Source: Paenibacillus mendelii (lineage in GTDB: Bacteria > Bacillota > Bacilli > Paenibacillales > Paenibacillaceae). From it: a DNA stretch of 64,000 nt. Below the pieces are notes generated by a model, which did not search any database, had not been told where the DNA came from, and saw only the letters and a program-made list of their open reading frames with translations. Shown here piece by piece: positions 62,645-64,000 of this stretch. Position 1 is the first letter of the stretch. Each line of letters starts with the position of its first letter. The stretch spans positions 1,302,001-1,366,000 of the forward strand of contig NZ_JANHOF010000001.1 in the NCBI RefSeq assembly GCF_024498075.1. The letters run 5' to 3'. Both the position numbers and the translations under genes were made by a program.

Positions 62645-63466
62645 TTAGCTTCTCCGCGTCACATACTCCATGATGAGACTGGCTGTCTCTTCGACGGCTT
62701 TGTGGGAGACATCGATGACGACGCAGCCCAGCTTGTCCATAATTTCCCCTGCATAGGTAAGCTCCTGCTCAATACGGGAAGTCGTTGCATAGGATGCGCT
62801 ATCGGGCAGTCCCAGCGCCTTCAGCCGTTCTTTGCGAATGACGTTCAAATAATGCACACCGATCGTAAGGCCGATGATTTTGTCCTTCCGCAGCTGGAAC
62901 AGCTCGGCAGGTGGCTTCAACTCCGGCATCAGCGGCACATTCGCCACCTTGAACTTCTTATGGGCCAAATACATCGACAAAGGTGTTTTGGAGGTGCGGG
63001 ATACGCCGACAAGGACGATATCAGCTTTAAGTATCCCAGTCGTATCCCGCATATCATCGTATTTAACGGCAAATTCGACTGCCTCGACCTTACGGAAGTA
63101 ATCTTCATCCAGGGCATGGTTGAGCCCGGGCTCCTGCCGCGATTTGCGGCCGGTCTTCTCTTCGAGGCTCGAGACGAGGGAACCCAGCAAATCGATCGTG
63201 ACGACGCCCTTTTCCGCAGCTAAACGGGCTAAGCCGCTTCGAAGCTGCGGGAGAACAAGCGTATACAGGATGATCGCTCCCTGCTCCTTGGCCTGCTCGA
63301 CCACTCGCTCGAGCGCCGGCTCATCCTGAATGAAGGGCGCTCGGCGGATGTCGGCATGAATGGGATGGAACTGGGCGACTGCCGCCCTTACAACCAGCTC
63401 GCCGGTGTCCCCGGCAGAATCCGAAACGACATAAATGATCACGTCTGAATGTGCAGCGGCTGTCAT
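62645..63466 (-). CDS. Pyruvate-dikinase regulatory protein (YqfL, DUF299)
   Basis: A 273-residue bifunctional kinase/pyrophosphorylase family protein. N-terminal YVVSDSAGDTGELVVRAAVAQF is typical; the P-loop VLVGVSRTSKTPLSMYLA lies near residue 153; LTIGVHYLNVIRKERLKALG follows. Homologues switch PEP synthase or pyruvate phosphate dikinase on and off through an active-site threonine. In Bacillus subtilis this gene is yqfL, beside the regulator ccpN (yqzB), which is absent here. The ribosome site is AGGAGGATG. Confidence 0.9.
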   Translation of the reverse strand: MTAAAHSDVIIYVVSDSAGDTGELVVRAAVAQFHPIHADIRRAPFIQDEPALERVVEQAKEQGAIILYTLVLPQLRSGLARLAAEKGVVTIDLLGSLVSSLEEKTGRKSRQEPGLNHALDEDYFRKVEAVEFAVKYDDMRDTTGILKADIVLVGVSRTSKTPLSMYLAHKKFKVANVPLMPELKPPAELFQLRKDKIIGLTIGVHYLNVIRKERLKALGLPDSASYATTSRIEQELTYAGEIMDKLGCVVIDVSHKAVEETASLIMEYVTRRS

Positions 63467-63544
63467 TGGCTCATCCTCCTGTTAGCTCAATAGAAGCTAG
63501 TCTTCTTGTACATCACGCGGCAATACCCATTACGAAGCCTAAGC

Positions 63545-64000
63545 CTACCACACCAATTTGGACAAATCAGCCAGGCGCTCTACGGAATCGGCGATGGCAG
63601 CTAACGTTGCCAGCCTGTTCGCACGCAGCGCTTCATCTTCCGCCATGACCATAACATGGTCAAAGTAAGCATTGATCACGTCCTTGAGCTCGGACAGCTT
63701 CGCGATTGCGCCAGCTGCATCCCCAGCCGCTATTGCGGCATCGATAGCCGGGCCAACGGATTGCCAAGCAGCATAGAGCTCTCCCTCCGCTTGCTCCACG
63801 AACCGTGCTGGATCGACATGCTTCGAGGTCGCTTTCGCAGCCAGATTGCCGACACGCGTGAGCGCGTCTACGACCAGCTTGAAATCGTCACGGCGTTCGC
63901 CCGCAGCCGAAGCCGTCAAGGCAGCCGCCCGATTAACGGTCTGGCTCAAATCATTGTAGCCTGCAGCCATTACCGCATCGACCACGTCGTACCGGATTCC
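63545..64000 (-). CDS. glyS: Glycyl-tRNA synthetase beta subunit, C-terminal part
   Basis: The frame is open to the window end; only the last ~151 residues are present. They include the anticodon-binding-like end of GlyS: KLVVDALTRVGNLA, VINAYFDHVMVMAEDEALRANRL and LATLAAIADSVERLADLSKLVW at the terminus. Two-subunit GlyQS enzymes are used by Bacilli. It lies 78 bp upstream of the yqfL gene and in the same direction. Partial only because of the window edge. Confidence 0.95.
   Translation of the reverse strand, partial: GIRYDVVDAVMAAGYNDLSQTVNRAAALTASAAGERRDDFKLVVDALTRVGNLAAKATSKHVDPARFVEQAEGELYAAWQSVGPAIDAAIAAGDAAGAIAKLSELKDVINAYFDHVMVMAEDEALRANRLATLAAIADSVERLADLSKLVW

Overview
The window is chromosomal core DNA from an endospore-forming member of the Bacillales, most likely Paenibacillus or a close relative. 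The evidence is a complete mraZ-to-ftsZ division and cell wall cluster followed by spoIIGA-sigE-sigG, a meso-diaminopimelate type MurE, bacillithiol synthesis (bshC), RsfA, YlaJ-type and YpuI-type sporulation genes, a T-box leader and mid-range GC content. The species is an inference. Nearly all genes run on the minus strand, so the biological order reads from high to low coordinates.

Left third (1-28.3 kb): read on the minus strand, the order is mraZ, rsmH, ftsL, pbpB, a 0.9 kb repeat-filled gap, spoVD, murE, murF, mraY, murD, spoVE, murG, murB, murA, divIB, ftsA, ftsZ, then spoIIGA, sigE, sigG, and finally ylmC, ylmD/pgeF, ylmE, sepF, ylmG, ylmH, divIVA. The window opens inside a T-box leader whose gene (ileS by synteny) lies off the left edge. 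This block makes lipid II, builds and positions the Z ring, and launches the mother-cell (sigma E) and forespore (sigma G) sporulation programmes. Control sites include three AGTGG boxes exactly 10 bp apart before mraZ, a sigma H-like promoter before ftsA, and Spo0A-box-like motifs with a long-spacer promoter before spoIIGA.

Middle (28.5-53.4 kb): a mixed housekeeping region. It holds a DUF4349 lipoprotein, ahcY, bshC, DUF3397, a PanE-like reductase, rsfA, DUF2626, a MidA-like methyltransferase, a secreted coiled-coil protein convergent with an orphan solute-binding protein, the phoH/ylaJ/ylaH/typA neighbourhood, an LCP protein, two divergent TerC proteins, thiI with its cysteine desulfurase, a lytic transglycosylase and several small proteins.

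Right end (53.6-64 kb): a secreted S8 protease, an RNase P RNA that reads as class A rather than the class B of Bacillus subtilis, then (minus strand) glyS (partial), yqfL, yqxD, dnaG, rpoD, DUF2157, trmK and a Nif3-family gene, which is the macromolecular synthesis operon and its neighbours.

Most notable: a tandem array of about six 114-bp units between pbpB and spoVD, each able to fold into mutually exclusive hairpins; a yqxD gene without a normal start codon; terminator hairpins that coincide with the last codons of five genes; and a small-gene ribosome-binding site buried in a terminator-like hairpin. I saw no prophage, insertion sequence, CRISPR array or tRNA.
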